From a bacterium (GTDB lineage Bacteria > Cyanobacteriota > Vampirovibrionia > Gastranaerophilales > Gastranaerophilaceae): 64,000 nt of DNA. Shown here piece by piece: positions 54,670 through 63,765 of this stretch; positions within the stretch are counted from its first letter, which is position 1; the number at the start of each line of letters is the position of its first letter. Made by a program: the position numbers and the translations under genes. The stretch spans positions 1 to 64,000 of the forward strand of contig JAFUEV010000060.1 of NCBI GenBank assembly GCA_017470245.1, written 5' to 3'. The notes below the pieces were generated by a model. The model made no database searches, was not told the DNA's origin, and worked only from the letters and a program-made list of their open reading frames with translations.

Positions 54670-55797
54670 TTATATATTATTTATTATTATTTCAGCCACT
54701 TTCGATGCAGCTCCCGAGGATTGTAATTTTTGCTTAACATTTATGAGAGAACTTATCATTTTTTCTCTATAAGTATTATCCTCAAGAATTTTTATTATGT
54801 TATCCGCAATATTTTTTGGATTTGCTTTTAGCTGCAATATTTCCGGAACTATATCTTCATCCATTATTATATTTGGCAAACAAACTCTTTTTATACACCT
54901 TACCAACAAATATATCATATATAAAAACATAGGTCCTTTATAACTGATTATCATAGGAGTATGATATAATGCCGCTTCAAGTGCTACAGTTCCGGATGCT
55001 AAAATTAATGCATCAGAAGCAGATAACAATTCATAATTTTTATTCTTTAATATTTTTATATCTAATTCTTTATATTGCTCTATTATAGGATTTATTAATT
55101 CATCTTTTATATTTGGAGCTTGCGCAAGTGCAAATTGAACATTCGGATGACTTGTTTTTATTTCCTTCGCAGCTTCAAGAAATAGCTGAAGTAAATTTTT
55201 TATTTCAAACTTTCTTGAGCCAGGAAAAATAGAAATTAATTTTTTATTTTTATCAAAATTATTTTCTTCAAATAATTCATTTTTGTCCTTTGCAGCAGGA
55301 ATTTCATCTATTAACGGATGACCTACAAATTCTACATCTATACCTTCTTTTTCATACATATCCTTTTCAAATGGAAATATTGTAAGCACTTTGTTTATAT
55401 TTTTTTTCACCGTATGAATACGCCATTTCCTTGAAGCCCATATCTGAGGAGGTATATAATAAAAAATTTTTATACCGTATTTGGAAAGAACTTTTGATAA
55501 ATTAAGATTAAAACCGCCATAATCAATCATTAAAACCATATCAGGTTTATATTCTTCTTTTAAATATTTTGCTATTTTTTCACCCAATGTAATATGAGTC
55601 ATTATAATTTTTAAATTAAATCCCATAGCTGACATTTTAGAATGGTCACAATACAACTTTACACCCTGTGCTGCCAAATTTTGTCCGCCTACTGCTTCTA
55701 TCTCAATATCAGGATTAATCTTTTTTATCTCTTTAACGACATCTGCGGCATGCTTATCGCCTGAATATTCGCCTGTTATAATAAATAATTTTTTCAT
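54670..55797 (-). CDS. lpxB: Lipid-A-disaccharide synthase
   Basis: 375 residues, normal length. 'FIITGEYSGDKHAADVVKEI' is the GT19 opening (here 'GEYSGD' instead of the usual GE-x-SGD). 'VGGQNLAAQGVKL', 'MIDYGGFNLNLSK', 'YYIPPQIWASRKWR', 'FVGHPLIDEI', 'SIFPGSRKFEI' and 'LILASGTVALEAALY' follow, all conserved in LpxB. It joins UDP-diacylglucosamine and lipid X to make lipid A disaccharide at the inner membrane. Its ATG overlaps the lpxI stop by 4 bp (ATGA). Confidence 0.94.
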   Translation of the reverse strand: MKKLFIITGEYSGDKHAADVVKEIKKINPDIEIEAVGGQNLAAQGVKLYCDHSKMSAMGFNLKIIMTHITLGEKIAKYLKEEYKPDMVLMIDYGGFNLNLSKVLSKYGIKIFYYIPPQIWASRKWRIHTVKKNINKVLTIFPFEKDMYEKEGIDVEFVGHPLIDEIPAAKDKNELFEENNFDKNKKLISIFPGSRKFEIKNLLQLFLEAAKEIKTSHPNVQFALAQAPNIKDELINPIIEQYKELDIKILKNKNYELLSASDALILASGTVALEAALYHTPMIISYKGPMFLYMIYLLVRCIKRVCLPNIIMDEDIVPEILQLKANPKNIADNIIKILEDNTYREKMISSLINVKQKLQSSGAASKVAEIIINNI

Positions 55798-56609
55798 ACT
55801 GCCATTACAACTATATTATTTTTATCAGCATATTCAATTGTTTTTTGCTGATCAACAAGTATTGTTTCATTTGCTTCTACGGCAATCAAATTTGCCTTAT
55901 ATTTTTTCATATTTTTTAGAGTATTAAGACCAAATGCCGGAATATCAAAACGTTTATCCTGTTTTGGTTTAGCAACTTTTACAATAACTGAATCTCTTTT
56001 GCCAAGTTTACAACCACGTTTAATACACTTATCGGTACCTTCAATTGCTTCAATAGCCATAATCATTCTGTCTTTTATTACAACAGATTGACCAATATCA
56101 AGTTCGCCCATCTCTTTTGCAATTTTATAACCGTATTCAACATCTGATAACTGGGCTTCTGTTGGTTGTACCTTTCCTAAAACACCTCTTGGTACCATTA
56201 AGTTTTTAATAAATATCGTTTGGTCTAAAACTGTTATTCCAATTTTTGAAAGTTCATTAACTAGAAACAACATTATTGCATCATCATTTAATCTTTCTGC
56301 CTGTTTTAAAAATTCTATTGCTAAAGAATCAAATTTAGGACGTTTTACAACCAAACTCTTAGAAACTTTTCCTATAAATGTTAATTGCTTTATTTTTTCT
56401 TTTTCAAGTGCAGTTTTTATTTTTAATAATTCTCCAGGAGCAAAATCATACACTTTAGAACAATATTTTTTTAATTCGTTTCTGTTATCTGAAGATAACG
56501 ATATTGCTACAACTTCAAACCCGTTTTCTTTCGCATTTTTCGCCAAATGAACGGGTAATTGACCATTACCTGCAATTAATCCTTGTTTATTTTCTAATTC
56601 TATGGACAC
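55794..56609 (-). CDS. lpxI: UDP-2,3-diacylglucosamine pyrophosphatase, LpxI type
   Basis: 271 residues: 'GLIAGNGQLPVHLAKNA', 'FIGKVSKSLVVKRPKFD', 'GVLGKVQPTEAQLSDVEYG', 'DIGQSVVIKDRMIMAIEAIE' and a C-terminal 'DIPAFGLNTLKNMKKY'. These are characteristic of LpxI (DUF1009), which replaces LpxH in some lineages. It hydrolyses UDP-2,3-diacylglucosamine to lipid X, the substrate of the next gene. The lpxI-lpxB pair shows that the cell makes lipid A and has an outer membrane. Confidence 0.92.
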   Translation of the reverse strand: MSIELENKQGLIAGNGQLPVHLAKNAKENGFEVVAISLSSDNRNELKKYCSKVYDFAPGELLKIKTALEKEKIKQLTFIGKVSKSLVVKRPKFDSLAIEFLKQAERLNDDAIMLFLVNELSKIGITVLDQTIFIKNLMVPRGVLGKVQPTEAQLSDVEYGYKIAKEMGELDIGQSVVIKDRMIMAIEAIEGTDKCIKRGCKLGKRDSVIVKVAKPKQDKRFDIPAFGLNTLKNMKKYKANLIAVEANETILVDQQKTIEYADKNNIVVMAV

Positions 56610-56671
56610 AACAAAACCTCTCTCTATAAACTATATTATAGAATAAAAATATTTTATAATAATAAATATAT

Positions 56672-57307
56672 TTATACTAAATTTTGTTTAACTAGTTCTT
56701 TTCTTATTTTATTTAACCCTGATTGGATTATTCTTGAAATTCTTGAAGGTGAAAGATTAAATTCTTCCGAAATTTCACGCAATTTTTTATCGTTAAAGAA
56801 CTTGTATTCAATCAATTCCCTTTCTCTCGGAGGAAGATTTTTTATAGCAGCCTTTATGCTTTCACTTAGTTCCGAGAATAAAATAGTTTCTTCGGGATTC
56901 CTTTTATTATCTCTTATTTGAGTGGGATTATCACCTTCTGCCATTTCATCAACGGATAAAATCGTCTTATATACAGCTTCCCTTATATAACCTTGATTTT
57001 CTTCATCAATAGTTGCGCTTTCTTGCTGATTTTTCAGAACATACCATTTGTATCTTCTTCTGACTTCATTACGTATAGCCCATTTTATTGCAGTTGATAA
57101 ATATGATTTATTATATTTATCAGGAGGTGTATTAGCACACAATCTATGAACTACTTGGGTTCCGATATTAACTAATTCGGAAAAATCTATTAAATGTTTA
57201 GACGATAATTTTTTATACTCGACTTTTGCAAGAGTATCAATTAATTCTTGATAATCTTTTATATTAAATTTATATGTTTTTGTTTCTGTTTTATTTTCTG
57301 TAGTCAT
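56672..57307 (-). CDS. Sigma-70 family alternative sigma factor
   Basis: 211 residues with region 2-like ('SKHLIDFSELVNIGTQV', 'SYLSTAIKWAIRNEVRRRYK') and a clear region 4 near 150-205 ('SIKAAIKNLPPRERELIEYK', 'LREISEEFNLSPSRISRI'). There is no region 1.1. It resembles the FliA/SigB size class more than ECF. A partner could be the receiver-STAS protein at 16513, but they are not linked. It lies 62 bp upstream of lpxI on the same strand and may share that transcript. Confidence 0.85.
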   Translation of the reverse strand: MTTENKTETKTYKFNIKDYQELIDTLAKVEYKKLSSKHLIDFSELVNIGTQVVHRLCANTPPDKYNKSYLSTAIKWAIRNEVRRRYKWYVLKNQQESATIDEENQGYIREAVYKTILSVDEMAEGDNPTQIRDNKRNPEETILFSELSESIKAAIKNLPPRERELIEYKFFNDKKLREISEEFNLSPSRISRIIQSGLNKIRKELVKQNLV

Positions 57308-57395
57308 ATCCCGAATGAATAACTTCTATATAATATTATTTTACATTAAATATATTTATTTTGTACCAGGCATGCTAAAAAAAAATATTCTTTCT

Positions 57396-57482
57396 TGAAA
57401 ATTTACTACTTTTTGAGAAATATTAAGATTTGTTAATATGGATTATCCTTGAAAATGCTTGTAATTTAAGCATTTTTTTAGT
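57396..57482 (+). ncRNA. Possible small RNA with its own promoter and terminator
   Basis: TTGAAA, a 17-nt spacer and AAATAT form a candidate promoter starting near 57396. Downstream, AAATGCTT-GTAATTT-AAGCATTT with seven T (57452-57480) is a good intrinsic terminator. No plus-strand gene lies upstream for it to serve. The transcript would be only about 50-60 nt. Weakly supported. Confidence 0.25.
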
Positions 57483-57582
57483 TTAATAAAGATTCACGAA
57501 ATAATACTTAGCAATTTTTTTGAATCACAAGTATTCATGTTTATGTACATTAGCTATATACATTAAAGTTAAAAAAAGATAG

Positions 57583-57594
57583 TATAATAAGGAG
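57583..57594 (+). promoter_or_regulatory. TATAAT directly joined to AAGGAG before the 57601 gene
   Basis: TATAAT (57583-57588) abuts AAGGAG (57589-57594), 6 nt before the ATG. If TATAAT were the -10, the RNA would start after the ribosome site, so the real promoter is probably further upstream and AAGGAG is the functional RBS. Confidence 0.35.
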
Positions 57595-57600
57595 TTAAAA

Positions 57601-58734
57601 ATGATACAAGCACCCCAAATGCAATATATACCGGCGCAACAGCCAATGCAAACAGGCTATCAACCTCAACAAACATATTCCCCTGTACAATATAATCAAA
57701 CGCCAGGTGTATTTTATAACTACCCAACAACAAGCTGCTATACGCAACCTTATTGTACCGATAAATCTCAATATAATGGAGTAAATATAGAAATTATTAA
57801 TCCGCAGGGTCAAGGCGTTGTTCCTCAACAAGGTTGCCAGATGCCTGCACAATTTGTTCCTGTACAACAACCGGTAATGGTTCCTCAATACACAATGCCG
57901 GCACCTGTTTCACAGGCTATAAATCAAGCACCTCAACCGATGGCGCCACAATTAGTTCCACAAGCAGCTCCTCAAGTAGCACCACAGGTTGTTACACCGC
58001 AAATACCTGCACCTCAGGTTGTAACCCCTCAACAAATACCTGTTCAACAAGCTCCTGCTCAACCGGTTGACCCCAATGCCGCTCAACCTCAGGTAGCTCC
58101 TCAAACAGTTCCTGTAGTTGAACAACCTGCAACACCTGATACATCTGTATCTCCTGAAGCATTTGCAGGCAGATTAAAAAGTTCTGATGTAGAAGCTCAA
58201 AAAGCTGCTATTGAAGAAGTTGCTGAAATGGTTAAAGATAATAAAACTGCCGGACCGGTTTTATTAGATACTCAAATATTTGATGCTTTAGTTGATATCA
58301 TTGATAAAGATACATCATCTTTAGAAGGTCCAAGCCCTGAAGTTCTTGAATTAAGACAAAAACCTCAAGACCAATTATCTGAAGCTGATAAAACAAAAGC
58401 ATCTACTCCTACTCCGTTAGAAAATGCAGAAATCAATAAATTATATTCTTTATACACAATCTCTTATATGCAAGAACGCTTAAATAAAGAATTAGAAGAA
58501 AGAAACGGCAAGGCTCTTGAGTTAAAAGACTTACCTTGTATTGAAAAAGTAATCGATACCGCTAAAACAAATCCTAACCCAATGTTAAGAATCGGTGCTA
58601 TCGCTTCATTATCTCATATCGCAAGACCTGAATACAAAGCTGACTTATCAACAATATTTGAACTTGCAAAGAATGATGAAGATGCAAGAGTTAAAGAAGC
58701 AGCAACAAAAGCTGCAGATGCATTAAACAAATAA
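57601..58734 (+). CDS. YNYP-motif protein with Q/P-rich N terminus and HEAT-like C terminus (paralog of 15118)
   Basis: 377 residues. The N-terminal ~185 are Gln/Pro/Ala/Val-rich and disordered-looking; they contain 'FYNYPTTSCYTQPY' and 'GVNIEIINPQGQG', the two motifs shared with the 15118 protein. The C-terminal ~190 residues are helical: 'AFAGRLKSSDVEAQKAAI', 'MLRIGAIASLSHIARPEYK', 'ARVKEAATKAADAL', compatible with HEAT/armadillo-type repeats. AAGGAG gives strong initiation and a good terminator follows, suggesting high expression. There is no export signal. Function is unknown. Confidence 0.7.
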   Translation: MIQAPQMQYIPAQQPMQTGYQPQQTYSPVQYNQTPGVFYNYPTTSCYTQPYCTDKSQYNGVNIEIINPQGQGVVPQQGCQMPAQFVPVQQPVMVPQYTMPAPVSQAINQAPQPMAPQLVPQAAPQVAPQVVTPQIPAPQVVTPQQIPVQQAPAQPVDPNAAQPQVAPQTVPVVEQPATPDTSVSPEAFAGRLKSSDVEAQKAAIEEVAEMVKDNKTAGPVLLDTQIFDALVDIIDKDTSSLEGPSPEVLELRQKPQDQLSEADKTKASTPTPLENAEINKLYSLYTISYMQERLNKELEERNGKALELKDLPCIEKVIDTAKTNPNPMLRIGAIASLSHIARPEYKADLSTIFELAKNDEDARVKEAATKAADALNK

Positions 58735-58754
58735 TTTAATTTTTCCAAATACAA

Positions 58755-58786
58755 AAAACGGAAGCTGTAATAGCTTCCGTTTTTCT
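58755..58786. terminator. Bidirectional intrinsic terminator
   Basis: 9-bp stem ACGGAAGCT/AGCTTCCGT with a 5-nt loop, A run on one side and T run on the other. It lies between the convergent YNYP/HEAT-like and HerA-like genes. Confidence 0.85.
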
Positions 58787-58799
58787 TTGTTTGAATATT

Positions 58800-61637
58800 T
58801 TAGATTTTTTCCAAGACAGAAACTCTCGGATCTAAAATTCTTATACCTTCATTTTCAAAGTCTATGCGACAGAATAATATTTTATTACTGTACTGCGCAA
58901 AACCAACAATTTTCCCGTTTCCGTGTTTAGGATGATAAACTCTGTCACCAACCTTAAAAGGCACTATTTCTTCCATTGTTTCAGCAGAAATATCTGCTTC
59001 ATAGTTAGGTAACTGTTTCATTTCTTTTGGAAGAATATTTCCGTTTAATGGAGGTGCAGGTGGCATGTCCTGTTTTTCAACAGATTTTTCTTCATCAATA
59101 ACATCGGATTCATTATCTTCCGATTCTACATCATTTTTTTGTTCTTGTGATGCTTTTTCTTCAATATCATTAATAATGTCATCTATTGCAGAAATTTCTG
59201 TTTCTTCATCTTTGTCATCTTCCATTTCATCATCAAGCTCTTCATCCAATACTTCAGGTGATTTTTCTTCCGGTTTTTCTGCAGATTTTTCTGTATTTTC
59301 TTCAGTTTCTTCTATTTCGACAACATTTTCATCTTCATCTAAAGATATTTCATCATTATCTTCTTCAGGTATATTTATTTCATCATTATCATCCGCTTGA
59401 ACAAGAACTTTTTCATCATTTTTTTCATTTTGCTCTTTTTCATCAATATACGTGTTATCTATTTTTAGCTCATCAATTTCATCAATATCAACGGATGTAA
59501 TATCTTCATTATCTGAAATTGTTTCTATATTTCCATCTTCATCCTGAAGAATTTCATCAATATCATCAGCTATTTTGTTTTCAGTTTTTTCTGTATCTTT
59601 AGTATTATCTATTACTATTTGCTCTTTTTCTTGAGTATTAGAGGGAACTGTTTCTTCTGATTTTTCTTCATCTTTAACTTCATTTATAATTGAATCAATA
59701 TCATCAGAATTTTCTTCAATTTTAACTATATTATTAAGCTCATCACCCTCTGCATTTTTATCTATGGATTTATTTTCTTCCGTTATATTTTCAGGCTTTT
59801 CATTTGCAACAACAAGAATATTCTCTTCATCCAATGCTTTATTTTCATCAGGAATAATATTAGTAATATCGTCTATATTATCCGTTTCATCTTGTATTGG
59901 AATAATATCGGATGTTTCATCAACAGATGTTTCTTCATTATACTTCAATACATCAGGAAGAATTTCCAAAGGTGTTACCTCTATATCTTCTTCAAGTTCA
60001 ATTTTTTGTACATCAAGACTATTTTCAGAGACATTTGTTTCTATATCGGCAGGTTGCTGTTCTTTAATATCAACTTTATTTTTTACGGGAGAAAATATAT
60101 CATATTCACTTTCAGTTTTTGGTTTTTCATTCAACTTATTCCTGATATCATCAATTGAAATTTGTTCCCTATTTTGTTCATCAAGGAAATCTAAATCGTT
60201 ATCATTTATATCATCGTCAATTTCAGCTACTTCAACATCTTCAGCATTTGTTTTTTCTTCTGACTCTTCAGTCTGTGTATTTTCACTTACAATAGTAGTT
60301 TCTTGTTCGTTTTGTTTATTGGAATTATTAATTTCCGCACCTGAAGGAATTATCTTTCCTGCAGTAAAGAATTTATCAACATCTTTTTTGATATCATTTT
60401 GCGTTACAACTTCGGGTGTTGAAGCATTAAAGGCCTGCAAATCAAGTATTAACGGGATATATAATTCAGACTCGCCATATATGATAAATTCACCTGAATT
60501 TATTCTGTTTATATAGCAACTATACTCTTCTTCATCATTTATTTGTTTGGAAGGCTTAAACAATATCTGGTTTTTACAAATAGATTTTAATATTTGTCTG
60601 TATTTACTGTCATAAGATGTTGAAACAATAGGAGTAAAAGCAGGATTATTATAAAAGCTTGTAATTGTTTTTTTATCAACATCCAAATCGTTTAATGAAA
60701 TAACAAAGTAACATTTGTGTTTAACCAAATTTTGTATTGTTTGTATTGCAAATTTATACCATTTATCTTCAAGCTTTGAAGCATCAATTATCAATATATT
60801 TTGGTTATCTAGTATATTATTTATAATTTCAAACTGAGTCTTACTTTCTGCAAAGATTCCTTCTTGCGCATATAACCACAGTTTATTTCTTAACAACATC
60901 AAACCCGATATAGGATTAGATGAAAATTCATTATCTATTACTGTTTTAAACAAGGTAAACGGTAAAAATTTATGGTCAACCGTTTTTATATATTCTCTAA
61001 GTTCCAGAACAATACTTTGTATAACAGCTTTATCTTCTATAGGACAATCTGTTGTATCATATTCAATTATATTATTGAATGCTTCTATATTTAACGGTAA
61101 TTTAAAGCTTTCTGAAATTTTCAATCTTGGGGTATTGTTTGCAATACTGTATTGTCCGTTAAAATCAAAAATAATTATTTTCTTTTGTTTTGATACAAGT
61201 TCTGCAGAAATATTTTGAATTAAAGTTTTTATTTTATCATATCTGTCAGATTGTATATATAATCTGTCATCGACACAAGATATAGGTACTTTTACAAAGC
61301 ATTCGCCATGATTTGATAAATTACCCAAATATATATTTTCATCACTGCCTTTTATAAGTTCAACTATTTCATCAGGATTAATATATACAACATTAGATGT
61401 TTTTAAAGGAATATAACCGTTATAATATGAAAGATTATCCTCCTTATCAATTGAAAGTATTAGTCGTACATCTGCAAGATTATTATTTGAATTTTCTGTT
61501 GTTGATATATTTATTATTTGTGCAATTAATTTTTGATTTGTATCATCAATAAGTAAAAAGTCAGACGGAAGCAAATGATTATCCGACGGATTATATAATA
61601 TTTTTGCTATATTACTCTTTACCTCTAAAAGTTGCAC
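58800..61637 (-). CDS. HerA-like ATPase fold without Walker A, long acidic linker, C-terminal Tudor/CarD-like domain
   Basis: 945 residues. The N-terminal ~430 follow the HerA/DUF87 plan: a barrel-like start, 'NIYLGNLSNHGECFVKVP', 'LYIQSDRYDKIKTLI' and then 'IIIFDFNGQYS' (compare 'VVIIDPHGEY'). Where active HerA proteins have the Walker A GxxGxGKS, this protein has 'QSDRYDKIK', so ATP binding is probably lost. Residues about 440-880 are an extremely Glu/Asp-rich, repetitive linker. The last ~50 ('FKVGDRVYHPKHGNGKIVG') match the Tudor/CarD-like tail of UvrD/PcrA helicases, which contacts RNA polymerase. A DNA/transcription-linked scaffold is plausible; assignment of the first domain is by pattern only. 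Confidence 0.6.
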   Translation of the reverse strand: MQLLEVKSNIAKILYNPSDNHLLPSDFLLIDDTNQKLIAQIINISTTENSNNNLADVRLILSIDKEDNLSYYNGYIPLKTSNVVYINPDEIVELIKGSDENIYLGNLSNHGECFVKVPISCVDDRLYIQSDRYDKIKTLIQNISAELVSKQKKIIIFDFNGQYSIANNTPRLKISESFKLPLNIEAFNNIIEYDTTDCPIEDKAVIQSIVLELREYIKTVDHKFLPFTLFKTVIDNEFSSNPISGLMLLRNKLWLYAQEGIFAESKTQFEIINNILDNQNILIIDASKLEDKWYKFAIQTIQNLVKHKCYFVISLNDLDVDKKTITSFYNNPAFTPIVSTSYDSKYRQILKSICKNQILFKPSKQINDEEEYSCYINRINSGEFIIYGESELYIPLILDLQAFNASTPEVVTQNDIKKDVDKFFTAGKIIPSGAEINNSNKQNEQETTIVSENTQTEESEEKTNAEDVEVAEIDDDINDNDLDFLDEQNREQISIDDIRNKLNEKPKTESEYDIFSPVKNKVDIKEQQPADIETNVSENSLDVQKIELEEDIEVTPLEILPDVLKYNEETSVDETSDIIPIQDETDNIDDITNIIPDENKALDEENILVVANEKPENITEENKSIDKNAEGDELNNIVKIEENSDDIDSIINEVKDEEKSEETVPSNTQEKEQIVIDNTKDTEKTENKIADDIDEILQDEDGNIETISDNEDITSVDIDEIDELKIDNTYIDEKEQNEKNDEKVLVQADDNDEINIPEEDNDEISLDEDENVVEIEETEENTEKSAEKPEEKSPEVLDEELDDEMEDDKDEETEISAIDDIINDIEEKASQEQKNDVESEDNESDVIDEEKSVEKQDMPPAPPLNGNILPKEMKQLPNYEADISAETMEEIVPFKVGDRVYHPKHGNGKIVGFAQYSNKILFCRIDFENEGIRILDPRVSVLEKI

Positions 61638-61750
61638 TTTTTACCTCTTTTACTTTAGATGAACATACTTTATGCAAAATTATTATACTATATTGTTAGT
61701 ATTATAAAAATCATACGCACAATGGAATTTCTATCCTCTTTCATATTTGT

Positions 61751-61765
61751 TATACAATATTGATA
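61751..61765 (+). promoter_or_regulatory. Possible leaderless promoter of the asparaginase gene
   Basis: A TACAAT -10-like hexamer (61753-61758) lies 6 nt before the ATG at 61765, and there is no ribosome-binding site, so RNA would start at or near the start codon. The -35 region is poor. Confidence 0.3.
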
Positions 61766-62757
61766 TGAATAAAGAACCAAAGTATGCGGAATTATTAAAA
61801 CATAGAAGAAACGGACTTGTTGAGCAAGTACATTTCGGAATAATTATGCATATTGGGCAAAACGGAATTATTTCAAAAATAGGAGAAGATAATAATTATA
61901 AATTTTACCATCGTTCTTGTATGAAGCCTTTACAAGTTTCCCCTATTATCGATTTAGAATTGGATAAGAAATATAATCTTACAAGTGAAGAAATAGCGGT
62001 ATGTTGTGCTTCTCATACCGGAGATATTATTCATCAGAATCTTGTAAAATCAGTATTAAACAAAGCCGGATTTTCGGAAAAAGATTTACTTTGTTTACCA
62101 CATCAACCGTTGAGTATAGAAGAACAACAAAGACTGATATTAAATAACGAGCAGCCTAATCGACTCCATAATAATTGTTCAGGTAAACACTCTGCCATGC
62201 TTATGATTGCAAAAGAACTCGGGTTTCCTATTTCTAATTATAATGCATTTGAAAATCCCTTAACCGATTATATTTTAGAGCATGTTTGCAAATTATGTGA
62301 AGTATCCAAAAAGGATATAGTAATAAGCAAAGACGGATGCGGACTGCCTGTTATTGCAACTAAGTTAGAAGATTTAGGCAAGGGTTTTTTAAATTTATTT
62401 TGCAGCGAAAAATATTTAAGAATAAGAGATGCATTTTTGAATAATCCTTATTTGATAGGCGGGAAAAACAGACAAGATTCTGAAATAATAAATGCTACAG
62501 ATAATATAGTTGCCAAAGTGGGTGCCTGCGGTTTATGTGTAGTAGTTAATATTAATAAGAAAGAATGCATAGTTGTAAAAATTGCAGATTCTAATATAGA
62601 AGCACGTGCTATTGTGACAAATGAAACATTATTGCAATTAAAATGGTCGGATCCTGTTAAGTTTTCCGACCAAATGAATAATATATATAGTAAGGATATA
62701 ATTACCCAAGATAAGGTTGTTCTTGGTGATATTTTCAGTTGTTTTAATATTAATTAA
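61765..62757 (+). CDS. L-asparaginase II-like protein (PF06089 type)
   Basis: 330 residues from the ATG at 61765. The family signatures are 'HRSCMKPLQVSPII', 'AVCCASHTGDIIHQNLV', 'NNCSGKHSAMLMIAKELG' and 'SKDGCGLPVIATKLEDL'. These proteins, related to Rhizobium asparaginase, hydrolyse asparagine to aspartate and ammonia and depend on Cys/Ser/Lys residues in those motifs. The cytoplasmic form has no signal peptide, as here. The in-frame TTG at 61747 is rejected because no RBS precedes either start and the ATG fits the family N terminus. Its stop overlaps the convergent gene by 4 bp. Confidence 0.88.
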   Translation: MNKEPKYAELLKHRRNGLVEQVHFGIIMHIGQNGIISKIGEDNNYKFYHRSCMKPLQVSPIIDLELDKKYNLTSEEIAVCCASHTGDIIHQNLVKSVLNKAGFSEKDLLCLPHQPLSIEEQQRLILNNEQPNRLHNNCSGKHSAMLMIAKELGFPISNYNAFENPLTDYILEHVCKLCEVSKKDIVISKDGCGLPVIATKLEDLGKGFLNLFCSEKYLRIRDAFLNNPYLIGGKNRQDSEIINATDNIVAKVGACGLCVVVNINKKECIVVKIADSNIEARAIVTNETLLQLKWSDPVKFSDQMNNIYSKDIITQDKVVLGDIFSCFNIN

Positions 62758-63662
62758 GCAAATGTTTTGAATGAATCTTCAATATTTTTATCGATTACCT
62801 GTTTTACAGATTCAAGTTCTTTTTCTACAGCGCCTTGTTCTGTTTCAACTTGTTCAAGTCTAAGTTCAAGAACTTTATCTCTTTTGTTTAAATCAGCCAT
62901 GTCTGCTTCATATTCAGCTTCAGCTGCGGCAGCTGCTTTTTCATCATATACTTCAATAATATTATTAGAACCTTGCCAAACAAAACTGTTATAGCTATAT
63001 TCATTAGTTTCTGCATTTTTTAGTTGACCTTGTTCTAACAGCCACTCACCTGAATTTAACATCTTTTGAATATATTCAGGATCAAGACAGTTTTCATCAG
63101 TTAAAGTATGTTCTCCGTCTTTAACTAAACCGTTATAGTTGTTTGACGAATTTGCTGCAACTGTTGTCAAACCGACAGTTGTATCAGGATGACTGTTTTT
63201 ATATGTATTCATAAAATATTCGCTTGCTTTAGTTATTGAAGAACCGATTTCCAAGCGTGTTGCTTCATCAATGTCTGACATATATGCAGAAATAAAATCC
63301 TCAGCAGAATACATTCTTTTTGATGTAGCTTCTTTGTTTGCTTCTTCTTTTTTAATTTCTACAAATTCACCCGGAACTACAACATCACCATTTGTATCAA
63401 CAATACGCATGCCAAGTCCTGAGAATGTATCTCTGTTAATAAGTAAATCATAAGTTAATTGTTGTTGAACATTTTGACCGTCAATTAAAACAGTTGCCTG
63501 CATTGTTTTTTTGTTCATAGCGTCACTGTATTTTTGAGCAACTTCCTGTGTTTTTTCTGCCAGTGCAACTCTCTGTTGTGAAATTTGTTGTCCCTCGTAG
63601 ACAAGGTCATTATTTCTTGCCGTGAGACACAGATAACGTCCTTGTGATGCTGCCAATCCCAT
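62754..63662 (-). CDS. Unknown 302-residue protein of the 'MGLAASQ' type
   Basis: Begins 'MGLAASQGRYLCLTARNNDL', then 'YEGQQISQQRVALAEKTQEV'. This is an amphipathic opening I associate with a family widespread in this lineage and reminiscent of flagellar or type III-type axial/secreted protein N termini. The middle has a short beta segment with 'RIVDTNGDVVVPGEFVEI'. The end is a heptad-like coiled coil ('DLNKRDKVLELRLEQVE', 'VEKELESVKQVIDK'). Helices at both ends with a variable middle fit an axial or filament subunit, but that is inference. RBS AAGGAG precedes the start. Confidence 0.65.
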   Translation of the reverse strand: MGLAASQGRYLCLTARNNDLVYEGQQISQQRVALAEKTQEVAQKYSDAMNKKTMQATVLIDGQNVQQQLTYDLLINRDTFSGLGMRIVDTNGDVVVPGEFVEIKKEEANKEATSKRMYSAEDFISAYMSDIDEATRLEIGSSITKASEYFMNTYKNSHPDTTVGLTTVAANSSNNYNGLVKDGEHTLTDENCLDPEYIQKMLNSGEWLLEQGQLKNAETNEYSYNSFVWQGSNNIIEVYDEKAAAAAEAEYEADMADLNKRDKVLELRLEQVETEQGAVEKELESVKQVIDKNIEDSFKTFA

Positions 63663-63765
63663 AGTTTGTACTCCTTACATATATTTTCTATTAAGTATAT
63701 CGGCAGAATTTTCAATTATCTTGAGGAACTATTTTAAATTTGTTAATATTTCGTTACAAACAGGA

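Noticed and set aside
59764..60516. 250-codon plus-strand Ser-rich ORF
   Set aside because: It is antisense to the Glu/Asp-rich linker of the 945-residue protein; serine/phenylalanine runs are the expected mirror of GAA/GAT codons.
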